A stretch of DNA of 64,000 bases, from contig JARIED010000005.1 in NCBI GenBank assembly GCA_029266945.1, positions 62,001-126,000 of the forward strand, read 5' to 3'. The notes under the pieces were generated by a model. That model was not told the DNA's origin. It did no database searches and worked only from the letters and a program-made list of their open reading frames with translations. Made by a program: the position numbers and the translations under genes. Numbering within the stretch: the stretch's first letter is position 1; every line of letters begins with the position of its first letter. Source of the stretch: Slackia sp. (lineage in GTDB: Bacteria > Actinomycetota > Coriobacteriia > Coriobacteriales > Eggerthellaceae). Shown here piece by piece: positions 17,251-26,752 of this stretch.

Positions 17251-17340
17251 TCAAGGATCATTCCTTGAAACGGTGTGACGTGAATATACGTAAAACACCA
17301 GGTGAAAGCATCACACCTCACATGTGATTTCTCACACTGA
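17251..17340. promoter_or_regulatory. Divergent control region of the molybdoenzyme operon and its regulator
   Basis: Dense dyads in under 100 bases: TCAAGGA-TCAT-TCCTTGA (17251-17268) in the operon leader, AGGTG...CACCT (17300-17318), palindrome TCACATGTGA (17318-17327), and TGTGA-N4-TCACA (17323-17336). These TGTGA/TCACA half-sites are candidates for the LuxR-type regulator or a CRP/FNR-type protein. Confidence 0.55.
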
Positions 17341-17409
17341 GCCTCGATTCGCTTGCCGGGACGCCGTTTGTTCGTCACACTGATGCACGATATCGTAAAA
17401 AGGAGAGTC

Positions 17410-19065
17410 GTGAATCCCACCCAGCTTATACCGCATGCATCGAGCATCGGCTACGCGCTTTTCACCGTGATCAACGCCACGCAGATCTGGGGCGGCGTAT
17501 TCCCGTTCCTTCCCAAAGACTTTCAGACCGACGAGGTGACGCTCACCTTCTATCTGGCGCAAACCATCGCATTCTGCACCGCATTCGTCGCAAGCACGTT
17601 CGGCTCGTACTACTTCCCCGCCCAAGCGCGCAAAATGCTCATTTCGCTCAGCGCAGGCATGGTGCTCGTCGGATCGTCATGCGTCATCGCCGCCATGTAT
17701 ATACCCGTCTACACCCTCGCCTTCGTCTTGGCGGGCGGCATATCGACGGGGGTCGGAACGGCCGGCTTCTTCATGCTTTGGCAACGGTACTTCTCGTCCA
17801 TCGAAGCCGAAGCGAGCAACTATCGCCTCATCTTAGGAGCGGCGGCGGCATGCGCATGCTATTTCGCCCTTTACCTTATTCCCATAGCGCTTACCGCGTT
17901 TCTGATTCCCGTCGTGATGCTTCCCATATGCGCCCTCTGTCTCTCCCTTTCGGCGCGAGAAATGGATTTCGACCAGCCTATGTTCGAAGACGTGCCGCGC
18001 GAGCATCCTCAGGTTTACATGCAGGTCATCAAGGACTCGAAAGCCAGCGCCCTTTGCGTGGCCGCCCTCGCCTTCGCAAGCGGACTCGCGCGCGGCGTCG
18101 CCGTGATCAACCCGCAAATCTCGGACGTCGTGAACTTCGCCTCGATGGCGGGGCTTCTCCTTGCCGCCGCCACCCTGCTGGCGCTTTGGCTCACATCGTC
18201 CGTGCGGTTCGGACTGCGCACGGTCTTTCGCGGCGTATACCCCATCGTGATAACGGGGCTCTTCCTGTTCCCCTTCATGCAGAAGGTCGGCCTCAGCCTG
18301 TTCGCGGGACTGACCTATATGGCATTCTCGCTTGTGACGCTCATCATGATGATGCAATGCGCCCAAACCTCCCGCGACCGCGGAACCAACCCCGTATTCG
18401 TCTACGGGTTCTTCGGCAGCGCTGCCTACATCGCTCAAGGCGTCGGATTCCTTCTCGGATGGTTCGCCAACGACATCGAAATACTCGGCGTCGGCCAAAC
18501 CGCGCTTCTTTCCATCGTGGCCGCATACGTGCTCGGCATGGCCCTCTTCGTCTCGACGAGCCCGAAAGGACACGATGCTCCGAAACGCATCGACCGCATC
18601 GAATTTCTCACGCCCCCGCTGGCGCTGCACAGAAAATCGGCATCGGCGGCGCCCGGGATCGGCGTCGGGAATCCCGATTCGAACGAAGATCCCGAAAACA
18701 CCGACGGAAACGCAGCCGGCATTCGAATCGATGCGAATGCGACGAGCAAGAAGGCGCCGATGCGAAAACAGGAGCAAGGCACGACGACGAACCCCCGATC
18801 GGCGCGACGCTTCGAAGGAACCGACCACGTCATCACCGATCGCCTTTCCAAACAATGCATCGTCGTTCGCGAAAAACACGGACTCTCGTCTCGCGAAACC
18901 GAAGTCATGGAACTGGTCGCACGCGGCAAATCCATGGCTTCGATTGCCGAAGAGCTGTTCATTTCGGAAAACACGGTTCGCACGCACTGCAAGCACATTT
19001 ACAGCAAGCTCGACATCCACTCCCGCCAAGAACTAAGCGATCTGGTATCGAACACAAAGCTGTAA
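17410..19065 (+). CDS. Membrane-anchored LuxR-type transcriptional regulator
   Basis: A 551-residue protein. Residues 1 to about 400 form roughly 12 hydrophobic helices, resembling an MFS-like bundle. A polar linker of about 80 residues follows. The last 65 residues are a LuxR/GerE helix-turn-helix (GLSSRETEVMELVARGKSMASIAEELFISENTVRTHC as separate visible blocks). This layout is common and expanded in Eggerthellaceae, beside molybdoenzyme genes, and likely senses a compound in the membrane. GTG at 17410 has AAAGGAG 5 bases ahead; ATG at 17383 lacks one. Divergent from the molybdoenzyme genes, it is their probable regulator. Confidence 0.9.
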   Translation: MNPTQLIPHASSIGYALFTVINATQIWGGVFPFLPKDFQTDEVTLTFYLAQTIAFCTAFVASTFGSYYFPAQARKMLISLSAGMVLVGSSCVIAAMYIPVYTLAFVLAGGISTGVGTAGFFMLWQRYFSSIEAEASNYRLILGAAAACACYFALYLIPIALTAFLIPVVMLPICALCLSLSAREMDFDQPMFEDVPREHPQVYMQVIKDSKASALCVAALAFASGLARGVAVINPQISDVVNFASMAGLLLAAATLLALWLTSSVRFGLRTVFRGVYPIVITGLFLFPFMQKVGLSLFAGLTYMAFSLVTLIMMMQCAQTSRDRGTNPVFVYGFFGSAAYIAQGVGFLLGWFANDIEILGVGQTALLSIVAAYVLGMALFVSTSPKGHDAPKRIDRIEFLTPPLALHRKSASAAPGIGVGNPDSNEDPENTDGNAAGIRIDANATSKKAPMRKQEQGTTTNPRSARRFEGTDHVITDRLSKQCIVVREKHGLSSRETEVMELVARGKSMASIAEELFISENTVRTHCKHIYSKLDIHSRQELSDLVSNTKL

Positions 19066-19069
19066 AGGC

Positions 19070-19112
19070 ATCGGGGAGGACTGTCTCGAAGCGCAGTCCT
19101 CCCCGATTTTTC
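19070..19112. terminator. Bidirectional terminator after the LuxR-type gene
   Basis: A 14-bp stem ATCGGGGAGGACTG/CAGTCCTCCCCGAT around a 10-base loop followed by TTTTTCC on the plus strand. It lies between convergent genes. Confidence 0.9.
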
Positions 19113-20219
19113 CTACCTGGGAGCAAAACGGAAACGCGAGCAAGCCGGGCATTTCGTCCTGCCGGGCTCCGCCTTGAGCAAGCGCCCGCATTTCTCGCAC
19201 GCCGACACATCGATAGGGTTGTATTTCACGGCGGGGACATCGGAGGAGCGCATATCGTCCCACCCGCCCAGATTCTGCTGAGGGCAGCTCATGTAGCATA
19301 AACCGCATTGCGTGCACCGGCTTGCATCATGCGCCAGATAGCGCGGCACGAAAGGCCCCTTGCCCGGTTCGCCTTCGGCAAGGCTCGAATCGTCTAGAGC
19401 CGCATCCGTCAGCGAGAGGGCGCCGTGGGGGCACATGTTCACGCAGATGCCGCAGCCTTTACAGGCTCCGTCTTCGACAAGCGTCTTCCAGCACAGCTCG
19501 ATGCGTTTTTCCGCAGGAAGCGCCCGCGCGGCGTCGAGCAGCATCGTGCGAGAATGCGAAACGCGCGGCGCCTGGGAGGGGTCGGCCAGATGCACGGCGC
19601 CTTTTTTCAGGGCGTCCGCCGCCGTCGACAACGCGCGACGGCGTTGCACGCCCGCCGTACGCGCTGCCGCGCGTTCCGAGGCGATGGCCGCGGGAACGCG
19701 CGACATGATGCGCTCGGCGAACGCGGCGGGACCGAAAAATTCCTTCAGACGCGAAATCGTCCCTTTGATCTGCGCCACGGCGCAAGCACGCTCGCACGTC
19801 TTGCACGGCGCCGTTTTCAGCACCACGGGGACGGCCAAGGCGTAAGCGGCGACTTCATCCCAAGGAAGCGAGGCAAGGCACGCGACCGTCGCATCGGCAT
19901 CGCCCTCGTAACGCTCGCACGCGATCACGACGCAGCCGCGGGCCGCAGAAACGGCGCTTTCCACCCGGGCGCATTGCGTCGAGGACGCATTGACGGCCTG
20001 CGTCGGACACGCCGTCACGCATAAGCCGCAATCGATGCAGCCGCGCCAATCGGGCATCGGCCCATGCAGCGAAAGCTGAGCAGGGCAGACCGCGCTGCAC
20101 TCGTCGCACGGCGTTTTTTTCTGGATGTCGTTCAGGCAAAGCCCCTCGATACGCGTTGGGTGGTTTTCATGCATCCAATAGCCCACCGCATACAATGCCG
20201 CCTCGTCGGCGATTCCCAT
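19113..20219 (-). CDS. Multi-cluster ferredoxin-like iron-sulfur protein
   Basis: A 368-residue soluble protein rich in cysteine clusters. In order: CDECSAVCP; CIDCGLCVTACP; CKTCERAC; CKGCGICVNMCPHGAL; CTQCGLCYMSCP; and a terminal CEKCGRLL...CPACSRF zinc-ribbon-like pair. The middle carries an alanine/arginine-rich helical spacer. It could pass electrons to or from the neighbouring molybdoenzyme, but it has no signal peptide and so would be cytoplasmic. I prefer the second ATG (20219), as GGAGGA directly abuts the first. Convergent with the regulator gene; exact role unknown. Confidence 0.85.
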   Translation of the reverse strand: MGIADEAALYAVGYWMHENHPTRIEGLCLNDIQKKTPCDECSAVCPAQLSLHGPMPDWRGCIDCGLCVTACPTQAVNASSTQCARVESAVSAARGCVVIACERYEGDADATVACLASLPWDEVAAYALAVPVVLKTAPCKTCERACAVAQIKGTISRLKEFFGPAAFAERIMSRVPAAIASERAAARTAGVQRRRALSTAADALKKGAVHLADPSQAPRVSHSRTMLLDAARALPAEKRIELCWKTLVEDGACKGCGICVNMCPHGALSLTDAALDDSSLAEGEPGKGPFVPRYLAHDASRCTQCGLCYMSCPQQNLGGWDDMRSSDVPAVKYNPIDVSACEKCGRLLKAEPGRTKCPACSRFRFAPR

Positions 20220-20348
20220 AGCCATTCCTCCCCCGTCTATGAAACCAGGGAGCAGTATAGCGTGCGCAGCACGCAGCGAAGATACGAACAGGAATCGAGG
20301 GCGGCGGAAACATGGGGAGCGTCGAAGCGCTCAAGCCGGCGCAGCACG

Positions 20349-20996
20349 CTACAGACTGATGGCGGCGCCGGGATTGTCGGGCACGGCGCCGATCAGAACC
20401 TGGCCGCAATCTTGCACGCGACCGGCCATTTCGCGCACGTCGTACCAGAACTGATCCTCATAGGTGCCCTCGTCGCTGATCACGCCGATGGTTTCCAAGC
20501 CGACGCCGCGCGCGTCGAAGACGGAACGGTACAGATGGTATTTCTGAGTGACGACGAAGCAGCTTTCGGCTCGGTACACGTTCGCCACGCGCCACATTGT
20601 GTCGTAGGTGTGGTATCCGCCCGGGTCGCAGCACACGTCGCTGTCGGGAACGCCGCGTTCGACGGCGTAGCGCTTCATGGCGGAAGGTTCGTCGTAGTTC
20701 GCCTCGCGGCCGTCGCCCGACATGATGATGGTCGACGCGAGCCCGCGATTGTACAGGTCGATCGCGGCGTCGACACGGTTTTCGAGGATAGGAGACAGCG
20801 ATCCATCCGCATAGACGCTCGCTCCCAGCACGATGATGCAGTCGGCGCGCTCGGGCGCCTCGATGGCGAGGGCCTCGTCCAACGTATGGATATCGTCCCG
20901 CGAAGAAAGCACGACCCAGGCGTTCACGCCGATAAGCACTGCCAAACAGGCGATGGCCACGGCGCCGATGCCTTTGAAGAACCCTCGGATCAACAT
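20349..20996 (-). CDS. SanA/YdcF-type DUF218 membrane-anchored protein
   Basis: A 215-residue protein with one N-terminal membrane helix (about residues 7-30) and a DUF218 domain. The domain shows DCIIVLGASVYADGSLSPILENRVDAA split into the usual strand and loop, then SGDG, and a late TQKYHLYRS motif. SanA family members influence envelope permeability and vancomycin tolerance in enterobacteria, mechanism unclear. ATG at 20996 has GGGGAGGGG upstream. It is the only gene between leuS and the ferredoxin-like gene on this strand. Confidence 0.87.
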   Translation of the reverse strand: MLIRGFFKGIGAVAIACLAVLIGVNAWVVLSSRDDIHTLDEALAIEAPERADCIIVLGASVYADGSLSPILENRVDAAIDLYNRGLASTIIMSGDGREANYDEPSAMKRYAVERGVPDSDVCCDPGGYHTYDTMWRVANVYRAESCFVVTQKYHLYRSVFDARGVGLETIGVISDEGTYEDQFWYDVREMAGRVQDCGQVLIGAVPDNPGAAISL

Positions 20997-21171
20997 GCTC
21001 CCCTCCCCGGAGGCGCTGCCCCCGATCGCTTGCCCGGGACGACGCCCGGAAGCGCGCGAAAGACGGCTTTCGCGCTCGATTTCCAGACGTATCCTACCCC
21101 ACCTTGCAAAACGAGCATTCGCATCCGTCGACCTCCACCAGAAATCGGTCGGGTCTGCAAGAATGCAACAC

Positions 21172-21202
21172 AAAACGGGCGCCGTCCCGAAAGACGACGC
21201 CC
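21172..21202 (-). terminator. Terminator after leuS
   Basis: Minus-strand stem GGGCGTCGTC/GACGGCGCCC with one mismatch, then GTTTTG, about 85 bases past the leuS stop. Confidence 0.65.
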
Positions 21203-21288
21203 GCGTCGAAAAGCCGGGCCACAGCGCAAATGCGGCATGCGGGCCCGAAGCGAATCCCGCCGCCCGAGCGGACGGCGGAACCATGACG

Positions 21289-23838
21289 TTATTTCGCGAC
21301 GATGTTCACCAAACGACCGGGAATGACAATCTTCTTCACAACCGTCTTTCCTTCGACCGCCTTCGAAGCGGCGGCCAGGGCCTCTTCGATGATCGCGTCT
21401 TTCGCGGCATCGGCAGCGACCGTGATGCGGGCCTTCAATTTGCCGTTCACCTGGACGGCCAGCTCGACCTCGTCGGCCTTTGCCATCTCGGGATCGAAGG
21501 TCGGCCATGCCTCGTTGTGCACGCTGCCCTCGTGGCCGAGGACCGTGTGCCACAACTCCTCGGACATATGAGCGGCCATGGGCGCAAGCAACTTCACGAT
21601 AGTCTCGGCCACGTCGCGGCCGAGCTCGGCATCGCGGGCGTCCGGCGCGGTCTTGCGCAGGTAGTCGCCGGAAGCGTTCACCAGCTCCATGATGGCCGAG
21701 ATGGCCGTGTTGAAGTTGTTGCGCTCGAAATCGTCGGTTGCCTTGCCCACGACGCGATGACGCTCGCGCAGCAGCACCTTGGCCGCCTCGGCCGCCTGCT
21801 CCGCCGTGGCGGCGCCTTCCTCGTAGTAGGTCTGCTCGTCCGCTTCGCCCACCAGGTCGTAAACGATGCGCCACGCGCGGTTGAGGAAGCGATAGATGCC
21901 GCCGAGGCCGGCCTCGTTCCAGTCGAGGTCTTTGTCAGGCGGCGCCATGAACAGGATGTAGGTGCGCACGGCGTCGGCGCCGTACTCGTCCATCATGACG
22001 ACGGGAGAAACCACGTTGCCCTTCGACTTGGACATGGTTTCGCCATGCTCGTCTTTCACCCTGCCCTGGCACAGCAGGTTGGTGAACGGCTCGTCGAAAT
22101 CGACCATGCCGGCGTCGCGCAGGACTTTCGTGAAGAAGCGCGAGTACAGCAGGTGCAAGATGGCATGCTCGATGCCGCCGATGTACTGGTCGACGGGCAT
22201 GTAGCGGTTCGCCTTGTCGGAAGCGAACGGCAGCTGGTCGTTATGCGAGTCGCAATAACGCAGATAATACCAGCTCGAGCAAGTGAACGTGTCCATGGTG
22301 TCGGTCTCGCGACGTGCGGGGCGGCCGCACTTCGGACAGACGCACTCGACGAATTCCTTGTGGTCGGCCAGCTGCTCGCCCTTGGTGATATCAAGATCGA
22401 GCGGCAGCTCGACCGGCAAATCCTCTTCGGGAACGGGCACGATGCCGCACTCGTCGCAATAGATCGCAGGAATAGGGTTGCCCCAGTAGCGTTGGCGGCT
22501 GATCAGCCAGTCGCGCAGGCGGAACTGCACGGACAGCTTGCCCTTGCCCGCAGCCTCCAAGTCGCCGATGATCGCATCGACGGCGGGAGAATGCTTGCCG
22601 CCCTCCATGCCGGTGTATTTGCCAGACTGTACCAGGTAGCCCGTGGCCTCGAAGGACTGTTCCCAATCGACGTTTTCGACCACCATGTCCTTCTGGTCTT
22701 TCAGCTGCTCGTACAGCTCGTCTTCCTTCGGCAGGATGATCGGCGGAACGGGCAGGCCGTATTTGCGGGCAAACTCGAAGTCGCGCTGGTCGCCGCAGGG
22801 AACGGCCATGACGGCGCCGGTGCCGTAATCGGCCACGACGTAGTCGGCCACCCATACGGGAACCTTCTTGCCGTTGATCGGGTTGACCACATAGCGGCCC
22901 GTGAACGCGCCGTGCTTCTCGAGGCCGCCCTGGGCGCGCTCGACGGCGGTGACCTTCTCGGCGCCTTCCATGACCTCGCGCACGGCGGCCTCGTACTCAG
23001 TGCCTTCGACCAGCTCGATCAGGCCGTCATATTCGGGAGCCAGCAGGAAGAAGCTGCAGCCGAACAGCGTGTCGGGGCGAGTGGTGAACACCGTGATGTC
23101 GTGGCCTTCCATGGGCTCGCCGTTTTCGTCGCACAGCGTGAAATCGACCTCGGCGCCTTCGGAGCGGCCGATCCAGTTGGCCTGCATCTGCTTGACGCGC
23201 TCGGGCCAGCCATCCAGCTTGTCAAGATCGTCGAGCAGCTCCTGGGCGTACTCGGTGATCTTGAAGTACCACTGCTCCAGCTCGCGGCGCTCGACCGCGT
23301 TGCCGCAGCGCCAGCACACGCCGTCGGTGACCTGCTCGTTCGCCAGAACGGTATGGCAGGACTCGCACCAGTTCACGGGGTTGCTGCGACGCTCGACCAG
23401 ACCCTTCTCCCACATCTTGAGGAAAATCCACTGGCCCCAGCGATAGTATTCCTTATCGCACGTGCGCACCGTGCGGTCCCAGTCATAGGAGAAGCCCATG
23501 CGCTTGAACACGTTGCGCTGGGTTTCGATGTTGCCGTACGTCCAGGTGGCAGGATGGCCGTTATGCTTGATGGCAGCGTTTTCGGCGGGAAGGCCGAAGG
23601 CGTCCCAGCCCATAGGGTGCAGCACGTCGAAGCCGCGCATCTTGCTGTAACGGGCGATCACGTCGCCGATGGAATAGTTGCGCGCGTGGCCCATGTGCGG
23701 GTCGCCCGACGGATACGGGAACATCTCGAGCACGTATTTCTTCGGCTTCGATGAGTCCTCTTCCATCTTGTTCTGTTCGGTCTGCTCCCAGACGGCCTGC
23801 CAACGAGGCTCTATCTCATGCGGGTTGTACTCTTTCAT
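21289..23838 (-). CDS. leuS: Leucyl-tRNA synthetase
   Basis: Charges tRNA-Leu with leucine. 849 residues, normal for bacterial LeuRS. The class I signatures are visible: PYPSGDPHMGHARNY near the N-terminus, the CP1 editing domain around TTRPDTLFGCSFF and GTGAVMAVPCGDQRDFEFA, and ETMSKSKGNVV near residue 600. Two zinc-type cysteine pairs (WCESC...CWRC) are also present. ATG at 23838 has CAGGAG 6 bases upstream; a longer frame to 23889 is not supported. It stands alone with its own terminator. Confidence 0.98.
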   Translation of the reverse strand: MKEYNPHEIEPRWQAVWEQTEQNKMEEDSSKPKKYVLEMFPYPSGDPHMGHARNYSIGDVIARYSKMRGFDVLHPMGWDAFGLPAENAAIKHNGHPATWTYGNIETQRNVFKRMGFSYDWDRTVRTCDKEYYRWGQWIFLKMWEKGLVERRSNPVNWCESCHTVLANEQVTDGVCWRCGNAVERRELEQWYFKITEYAQELLDDLDKLDGWPERVKQMQANWIGRSEGAEVDFTLCDENGEPMEGHDITVFTTRPDTLFGCSFFLLAPEYDGLIELVEGTEYEAAVREVMEGAEKVTAVERAQGGLEKHGAFTGRYVVNPINGKKVPVWVADYVVADYGTGAVMAVPCGDQRDFEFARKYGLPVPPIILPKEDELYEQLKDQKDMVVENVDWEQSFEATGYLVQSGKYTGMEGGKHSPAVDAIIGDLEAAGKGKLSVQFRLRDWLISRQRYWGNPIPAIYCDECGIVPVPEEDLPVELPLDLDITKGEQLADHKEFVECVCPKCGRPARRETDTMDTFTCSSWYYLRYCDSHNDQLPFASDKANRYMPVDQYIGGIEHAILHLLYSRFFTKVLRDAGMVDFDEPFTNLLCQGRVKDEHGETMSKSKGNVVSPVVMMDEYGADAVRTYILFMAPPDKDLDWNEAGLGGIYRFLNRAWRIVYDLVGEADEQTYYEEGAATAEQAAEAAKVLLRERHRVVGKATDDFERNNFNTAISAIMELVNASGDYLRKTAPDARDAELGRDVAETIVKLLAPMAAHMSEELWHTVLGHEGSVHNEAWPTFDPEMAKADEVELAVQVNGKLKARITVAADAAKDAIIEEALAAASKAVEGKTVVKKIVIPGRLVNIVAK

Positions 23839-24029
23839 CTGCAACTCCTGATATCTTGCACGTCCAGCCGCACGCGGCTTTCGAAACATGAATTCCGCCT
23901 ATTATACGGCCGCGTGCAAGAATGGAGAAATCGCCCACGAGAAAATTAACGCGCCCGTGAGAAACCGGGACGCATTCGCGCGCGAACGGTCCATTCGAAC
24001 AACGTACGTCGGCGGAACGGCCACGACGC

Positions 24030-24058
24030 AAAAGGGCGCCGGCACGATGCCGACGCCC
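24030..24058 (-). terminator. Terminator after the RlpA-like gene
   Basis: Minus-strand stem GGGCGTCGGCA/TGCCGGCGCCC with a TCG loop followed by TTTTGCG, about 30 bases past the stop. Confidence 0.85.
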
Positions 24059-24086
24059 CTCTCATGCGGAATGATGCGAAATGACG

Positions 24087-25199
24087 CTATAGGAAGCGGT
24101 AGCTCACGGTGCGCACGCCCCAATCGAAACACGAGCTTGCACCGAAGGCCTTCCAGACGCCCGGCTGCAAATCGAGCGATCGGGAACCGCCGCCCATGCC
24201 GCCCAGGTCGTTGACCGTGGCAACCACCGTGGAGCCGCCGTAGCTGATTTCGACCTGGCGGCCCAGATACGAACGCGCGTTGGGCCACGACAGAGGCACG
24301 GCCACGCCCATAGAGGTCTCGGTGACCAGCGCACCCGAAGCCGTGGGCTTGCCGAGCGTGCCGTCGGCGGTGGAACCGTATGCGGAAGCAGAGCCGGTCT
24401 TCCAACCCGCCTGGTCGACGGCGGGGCCGCCGGAATTGCCCGCCTGGGAGTTCGAGCCGCTGAATGCGGAATCATTCGATGCGGGCGGCTTCTGTTCGGA
24501 AGGAGCAGGAGCCTGGGGCTGTTCGGCAGGAGGCTCGGCTGCGGCGGCTTTCGCCTGCTCGGCGGCCAGAGCTTCGGCCTGGGCCTTCAACGCCGAAAGA
24601 CGCTCGGCCTCGGCCGCCGCGGCGGCTTCGTCCTGGGCCTTGGTCAGCTGGGCCTCGGCGTTCGAGACCACCTGGGCGGCCTCGGCGCTCTTCTTCTCGG
24701 CCTCGGCGATTTTGGCCATCTGGGCGTCTTTCTTCTTATTCATGTCGTCGAGGGCGGAGGAGAACGCCTCTTCGCGCTGGCGTTGGCGTTCGATTTCTTC
24801 AGCTTGGGCCTTCTGGACCGAATCGACGTAATGCAGGTTGTTCAGCAGGTCGCTGAGGTTTTCGGACTTCAGCAGCACCTTCAGAACGCCCACGCCGCCG
24901 GTCTTGTATTCGTACGACATCATGTCGCCCAGGCGAATGCGGCCTTCCTGCACCTCGCTCTGAGCCTCGAGCACGCCTTCGACGGCATCGTCGATCTGAC
25001 CTTGCAGGTCGTCGGCTTCGTCCTGGAGCTTCGTGTGCTCCTGCGTGATCTGCGTCAGGCGTTCTTCGGCCGCGTCGAGCGTCTGCTGCGCGTCGGATAC
25101 GCCATCGGCCCATGCCGCGGCGGCGGGCATGGGCAGACAAAGCGCTGCTGCCAGCACACAGGCCGGCAGCAGCGTGGATATGTTCTTCGAATACCTGAT
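24087..25199 (-). CDS. Secreted coiled-coil protein with C-terminal RlpA-like domain; start codon unusual
   Basis: Exported cell-wall-type protein. After the signal peptide come a long coiled coil (about residues 35-200, CwlO/PcsB-like), a proline/alanine-rich linker and a C-terminal double-psi beta-barrel-like domain (GSASAYGSTADGTLG, VNDLGGMGGGSRSLDLQP), as in RlpA or 3D-domain proteins that act on peptidoglycan. The first canonical start is GTG 25157, but that truncates the signal peptide. In frame upstream lies a complete one, xRYSKNISTLLPACVL, with no ATG, GTG or TTG. An ATC codon at 25199, 8 bases after GAGGAAAG, fits best. It follows guaB by about 35 bases. Confidence 0.8.
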   Translation of the reverse strand: MRYSKNISTLLPACVLAAALCLPMPAAAAWADGVSDAQQTLDAAEERLTQITQEHTKLQDEADDLQGQIDDAVEGVLEAQSEVQEGRIRLGDMMSYEYKTGGVGVLKVLLKSENLSDLLNNLHYVDSVQKAQAEEIERQRQREEAFSSALDDMNKKKDAQMAKIAEAEKKSAEAAQVVSNAEAQLTKAQDEAAAAAEAERLSALKAQAEALAAEQAKAAAAEPPAEQPQAPAPSEQKPPASNDSAFSGSNSQAGNSGGPAVDQAGWKTGSASAYGSTADGTLGKPTASGALVTETSMGVAVPLSWPNARSYLGRQVEISYGGSTVVATVNDLGGMGGGSRSLDLQPGVWKAFGASSCFDWGVRTVSYRFL

Positions 25200-25234
25200 G
25201 AGAACTACTTTCCTCGGTGGACAGAAACAGCGCC

Positions 25235-26752
25235 TTAGCGCGCGGTGCTCACGTAAGGAGTCTTATCCTTCAGGAGCACGTCATGAGCGCCGCCCTCGAC
25301 GATGGACGTGGAGGAAACGACGGTCAGCTTCGCCTTGTCGCGGAACTCGGGAATGGTCAGAGCGCCGCAGTTGCACATGGTGGAGCGGATCTTAAGAAGC
25401 GTGACGGCGATGTTGTCCTTCAGGCTGCCGGCGTAAGGCACGTAGGAGTCGACGCCCTCTTCGAAGGACAGCGACTTCTTACCGCCCAGGTCGTAACGAC
25501 CCCAGTTGCGGGCGCGGGCGGAACCTTCGCCCCAGTATTCCTTCATGTAGGTGCCGTTGACGACGACCTTGTTCGAGGGGCTCTCGTCGAAGCGGGCGAA
25601 GTAGCGGCCCAGCATGACAAAGTCGGAACCCATGGCCAGAGCCAGGGAGATGTGGTGGTCGTAGACGATGCCGCCGTCGGAGCAGATCGGCACGTAGATG
25701 CCGGTCTGCTCGAAGTACTCGTCGCGAGCCTTGGCGACTTCGATGGTCGCAGTGGCCTGGCCGCGGCCGATGCCCTTGGTCTCGCGGGTGATGCAGATGG
25801 AGCCGCCGCCGATACCGACCTTGACGAAGTCTGCGCCTGCCTCGGCGAGGAAGCGGAAGCCTTCGCGGTCGACGATATTGCCCGCACCGATCTTGACGTC
25901 GTTGCCGTAGTGCTCGCGGACCCATTCGATGGTCATCTTCTGCCAGTCTGAGAAGCCTTCGGAGGAGTCGATGCACAGCACGTCGGCGCCGGCCTCGACC
26001 AGGGCGGGAACGCGCTCGGCGTAGTCGCGGGAGTTGATGCCTGCGCCCACGATGTAGCGTTTCTCGGCATCGAGCATCTCGAGCGGGTTGTCCTTATGGG
26101 AATCGTAGTCCTTGCGGAAGGTCATGTAGACCAGATGGTCCTGTTCGTCGACCAGCGGAAGGCTGTTGAGCTTGTGGTCCCAGATGATGTCGTTGGCCTC
26201 TTTGAGGGAAGTCTCGGCGGGAGCAACGATGAGCTTCTCGCGCGGAGTCATGAAATCGCAGACCTTGGCGTCGAGAGACATGCGGGACAGACGGTAGTCG
26301 CGCTCGGTCACCACGCCGAGCAGCTTGCCGTTGGGCTTGCCGTCGTCGGTGACGGGCATGGTGGAGTGGCCCGTGGCCTCCTTGAGCTCGAGAACCTGCT
26401 CGAGGGTCATGTCGGGAGACAGGGTGGCGTCGCTCACCACGAAGCCGGCCTTATGCTGCTTCACGCGGGAAACCATGGCAGCCTGGTCTTCGATGGTCTG
26501 GTTGCCGTAGATGAAGGACAGGCCGCCCTCAGTGGCCAGCGCCACGGCCATGCGGTCGTCGGAAACGGCGGCCATGATGGCGGACACCATGGGGATGTTC
26601 AGCGAGAGAGGGCACTCCTCTTCGCCCTTGCGGTAGCGGACAAGCGGCGTTTTCAGGCTGACCTCGGTCGGGATGCAGCTGGCGGGCGTGTGCCCAGGGA
26701 CCAGCAGGTACTCGTTGAAGGTGCGCGAGGGCTCCTCGTAATAAAACGCCAT
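25235..26752 (-). CDS. guaB: Inosine-5'-monophosphate dehydrogenase
   Basis: Converts IMP to XMP, the committed step to GMP. 505 residues. A TIM barrel is interrupted by paired CBS domains (about residues 100-230, including [19 protein letters not shown]). The phosphate and catalytic loop reads [12 protein letters not shown], with its cysteine as nucleophile, and SDGGI and [10 protein letters not shown] follow for the flap. ATG at 26752 follows AAGGAG. Promoter box TATAAT at 26798-26793. A CTTTAG-N4-CTAAAG palindrome lies further upstream in the region shared with the divergent aminopeptidase gene. Confidence 0.96.
   Translation of the reverse strand: MAFYYEEPSRTFNEYLLVPGHTPASCIPTEVSLKTPLVRYRKGEEECPLSLNIPMVSAIMAAVSDDRMAVALATEGGLSFIYGNQTIEDQAAMVSRVKQHKAGFVVSDATLSPDMTLEQVLELKEATGHSTMPVTDDGKPNGKLLGVVTERDYRLSRMSLDAKVCDFMTPREKLIVAPAETSLKEANDIIWDHKLNSLPLVDEQDHLVYMTFRKDYDSHKDNPLEMLDAEKRYIVGAGINSRDYAERVPALVEAGADVLCIDSSEGFSDWQKMTIEWVREHYGNDVKIGAGNIVDREGFRFLAEAGADFVKVGIGGGSICITRETKGIGRGQATATIEVAKARDEYFEQTGIYVPICSDGGIVYDHHISLALAMGSDFVMLGRYFARFDESPSNKVVVNGTYMKEYWGEGSARARNWGRYDLGGKKSLSFEEGVDSYVPYAGSLKDNIAVTLLKIRSTMCNCGALTIPEFRDKAKLTVVSSTSIVEGGAHDVLLKDKTPYVSTAR

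Noticed and set aside
14831-17278. 815-codon plus-strand frame opposite the molybdoenzyme gene
   Set aside because: Shadow of a gene with clear Tat, iron-sulfur and cofactor motifs.
20833-23754. 973-codon plus-strand frame opposite leuS
   Set aside because: Shadow of leuS; its composition follows the complement of the leuS codons and it has no ribosome site.
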